In this document: in pieces, positions 6,147-7,872 of the stretch
How positions within the stretch are numbered: position 1 is the first letter of the stretch
Layout: each line of letters opens with the position of its first letter
Source: Bacteroidota bacterium
Lineage (GTDB): Bacteria; Bacteroidota; Rhodothermia; Rhodothermales; UBA10348
Length of the DNA stretch: 7,872 bases
Reading direction: 5' to 3'
NCBI GenBank assembly: GCA_018623785.1
Contig: JAAZVD010000063.1
Location: 1 to 7,872, forward strand
Position numbers and translations under genes: made by a program
The notes under the pieces: generated by a model
Told to the model about the DNA's origin: nothing
Database searches by the model: none
What the model saw: only the letters and a program-made list of their open reading frames with translations

Positions 6147-7217
6147 TCAGAATATCAGGTTGAACGTGTACCAGTGCGTCTGTTCGAGTCGTCCGAAGTC
6201 AGCATAGGCATAGTCAAAGCTTACACGGGTGGAGCGATCAACGCGCATGTTCAGGCCCAATCCCCACGTGAGTCCTTGTTCGCTATCCCGCTCGAACCGG
6301 TTTCGGTATCCCACCCGCAGAGCCAATAGCTCGCGAAAAGAATATTCCATCCCGGAGTTCACGTACTGGTTGTTGTCGTTGGGCGTGGAGGTGTCCGTTG
6401 TAACGACAACACGGTGATCCGCGGTGTTAACTGCATCCCATGCCAGACCTACCCGGAATACGAGAGGAAGTGGGAAACGATCGAGGAGGTACTCCGTGTT
6501 GACCACTTCCACATTGCCTTCCTGATTCTGGTCCGGATCAACGCTGAAAATGATATCCCGACCGCTCATCTGCATTTTAGGGCCGAAGTTGGACATGCTT
6601 GCGCCCAATCTGAGGGCCTCGTAGGGCGTCGTGAAGAGGAGCCCGATGTCGAACGCCGTCGCCGTTGCACTACTGTGCCAGATTTGCTCCCGGATGTACT
6701 TGACCGTGGTTCCTATCGAAAAACGGTCGGTCAGAGCCCGCGCGATCGAAATCTGAAGGGCAAGGTCCTGTTTGCTGAAACGCTCGCCCGTACCCTCAGG
6801 CTGACTGATGGTGCGCACTTCCATGTCACCAGAATCCAGATACAGAAGGCTGGCTGCCAGCGTACCCATGGATCCCAGGCTGAAGCCGACGGCTGCATGG
6901 GAATAGGTAATGTCAGCCAAGTACTGGGTTGTCGATAATTGCAGGGCTCCACCGCGAATACTGCTGAGCCCCGCCGGGTTCCAGTAAAGAGCCGACAGGT
7001 CACTGGCCTCAGCGGCAAAGCTTCCGCCCATGGCTATTGCACGTGCACCAACGCCCAGTTTCAAGAACTGGGCTGCTGTGGTGCCAACTTTCGTGATGGT
7101 TTCTGTTTCGCCGTCATTCGATAGCTGTGCGCGTGCAGGTAGTGCCAGCAAAATGACGAGAGCGAGGGAGGACAGCGTTTTCATGAGCTGTGAAGTATTG
7201 GAAGTTGTACCCGTCAT
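6147..7217 (-). CDS. PorV/PorQ-family outer-membrane beta-barrel protein
   Basis: A 356-residue outer-membrane protein of the PorV/PorQ family. In T9SS, PorV shuttles cargo from the translocon to the attachment complex and PorQ anchors PorZ; I cannot say which role applies here. The conserved N-terminal block lies at about 43-86 (KVGTTAAQFLKLGVGARA, then AMGGSF and LYWNPAGLSS). It is followed by alternating amphipathic strands and a C-terminal aromatic end (WYTFNLIF) typical of outer-membrane barrels. The start is uncertain. The ATG at 7217 overlaps the upstream stop as ATGA, which suggests translational coupling, but the ATG at 7184 (residue 12) gives a cleaner signal peptide, MKTLSSLALVILLALPARAQ. 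It lies between a T9SS-style surface protein and the T9SS-tailed amidase, which supports a cargo-handling role. Confidence 0.9.
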   Translation of the reverse strand: MTGTTSNTSQLMKTLSSLALVILLALPARAQLSNDGETETITKVGTTAAQFLKLGVGARAIAMGGSFAAEASDLSALYWNPAGLSSIRGGALQLSTTQYLADITYSHAAVGFSLGSMGTLAASLLYLDSGDMEVRTISQPEGTGERFSKQDLALQISIARALTDRFSIGTTVKYIREQIWHSSATATAFDIGLLFTTPYEALRLGASMSNFGPKMQMSGRDIIFSVDPDQNQEGNVEVVNTEYLLDRFPLPLVFRVGLAWDAVNTADHRVVVTTDTSTPNDNNQYVNSGMEYSFRELLALRVGYRNRFERDSEQGLTWGLGLNMRVDRSTRVSFDYAYADFGRLEQTHWYTFNLIF

Positions 7218-7870
7218 TTGATCACCGCGAATTTACCGATGAACGTTCCTTCTGCTGAATCCACGTGATAGATGTAGAGTCCGTAGGCAATGTTAATGTT
7301 ATCCTTGGTGCGCAGATCCCAGAAGGCTTTGCCGTCATCAAGCGTACTATTGTGCTCAATCGTATCGACCAGTTCACCCGCAAGGGAATAGATGCGAATC
7401 GTGGCCTTGGCAGGCACGTTGGCAAAATACAGGCGGCGATCACCTCGCTGCGATCGTGACACCGGGTTGCGGGGTTCCAATTGGTTGGTTGCCACGTAGG
7501 GGTTTGGGACCACGTAAATCTCCCTCAATTCCTGCTTGACCAAATCTGCGTCTGTTGCGGCAGCCACGGTAGCAAACTCAAAGGCATCCGATGCGGCAAA
7601 GGGCTTCCGCGTCTGGATGTAGAAAACATCTCCGCTGCCGGGTGTGGCACCAACATCATCGAACGTGACCTGCCATGAGGCAGTCAACCGATCATCAACG
7701 ATGTCCAGGAAGATGATGGCCTCGTTCACATCCCATTCGCCATCCCGGTCAAGATCGGTGACGAAGACGTCAATAGGCTGGTTGCCGTTGGTCAGGTTGA
7801 CGACCGTAAAGGGTAATGGAAGATTGTTGGAGAAGCCGTTTGACACAATGGAGTCATCAAAGGTGATCTC
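7214..7870 (-). CDS. large secreted surface protein, C-terminal end (5' truncated)
   Basis: The last 218 or so codons of a longer gene. The frame is open to the window edge, and the GTG at 7846 is probably an internal Val. Numbering from that GTG, residues 31-42 (DLDRDGEWDVNE) match a 12-residue EF-hand-like calcium loop, with acidic residues at loop positions 1, 3, 5, 7, 9 and 12 and Gly at 6. From about 110 comes a FlgD-Ig/T9SS-type C-terminal domain: IYVVPNPYVAT at 110-120, a polar loop, IRIYSLAGELVDTI at about 150-163, then GLYIYHVDS and the terminal GKFAVIK. In Rhodothermia-like bacteria such tails end very large exported proteins encoded next to PorV/PorQ-family genes. The stop shares ATGA with the possible start of the PorV-like gene. 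The function of the missing N-terminal part cannot be judged. Confidence 0.8.
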   Translation of the reverse strand, partial: EITFDDSIVSNGFSNNLPLPFTVVNLTNGNQPIDVFVTDLDRDGEWDVNEAIIFLDIVDDRLTASWQVTFDDVGATPGSGDVFYIQTRKPFAASDAFEFATVAAATDADLVKQELREIYVVPNPYVATNQLEPRNPVSRSQRGDRRLYFANVPAKATIRIYSLAGELVDTIEHNSTLDDGKAFWDLRTKDNINIAYGLYIYHVDSAEGTFIGKFAVIK

Positions 7871-7872
7871 AT

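Noticed and set aside
7844..7846. GTG as a true start of the rightmost gene.
   Set aside because: The frame stays open upstream to the window edge, and the encoded protein lacks a signal peptide, as expected for an internal position.

Overview
The window looks like an ordinary chromosomal segment of a Bacteroidota-lineage bacterium. The best guess is the Rhodothermia/Balneolia side, based on three things: type IX secretion (T9SS) sorting tails, a PorV/PorQ-family outer-membrane protein, and a C-terminal 'VVPNPY ... GKFAVIK' architecture typical of that group. None of the start codons has a convincing Shine-Dalgarno sequence, which also fits Bacteroidota. Base composition is moderately GC-rich and looks even across the window. 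There is no insertion sequence, prophage, CRISPR array, tRNA or rRNA.

Left part, plus strand (1-2752): the 3' third of an AddA-type helicase/nuclease gene, cut by the window edge, is followed after 33 bases by a complete rmuC gene. Both products are nuclease-fold proteins linked to DNA recombination and repair, and they are probably co-transcribed. rmuC converges on the next gene with only 19 bases between the stop codons.

Middle, minus strand (4067 down to 2772): a membrane acyl-CoA desaturase with all three histidine boxes. It carries an unusual, highly charged C-terminal tail built on an 11-residue repeat. Upstream of it is a 377-base gene-free stretch (4068-4444). This holds a candidate promoter with two identical 8-bp palindromes, a very strong GC hairpin followed by a T run, and a five-copy 15-bp tandem repeat that runs into the stop codon of the next gene.

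Right part, minus strand (7872 down to 4445): three tightly packed genes read as one cell-surface operon. In transcription order they are: the C-terminal end of a large secreted protein (cut by the window edge), a PorV/PorQ-family outer-membrane beta-barrel whose possible start overlaps the upstream stop (ATGA), and a secreted peptidoglycan amidase with a type A T9SS sorting tail. PorV-like proteins carry or anchor T9SS cargo at the outer membrane, so the barrel and its neighbours plausibly work together.

I did not find a clearly new defence, mobile or RNA system. The most unusual items are the hendecad tail on the desaturase, the surface-directed amidase next to a PorV-like gene, and the dense repeat, hairpin and palindrome structure in 4208-4447.
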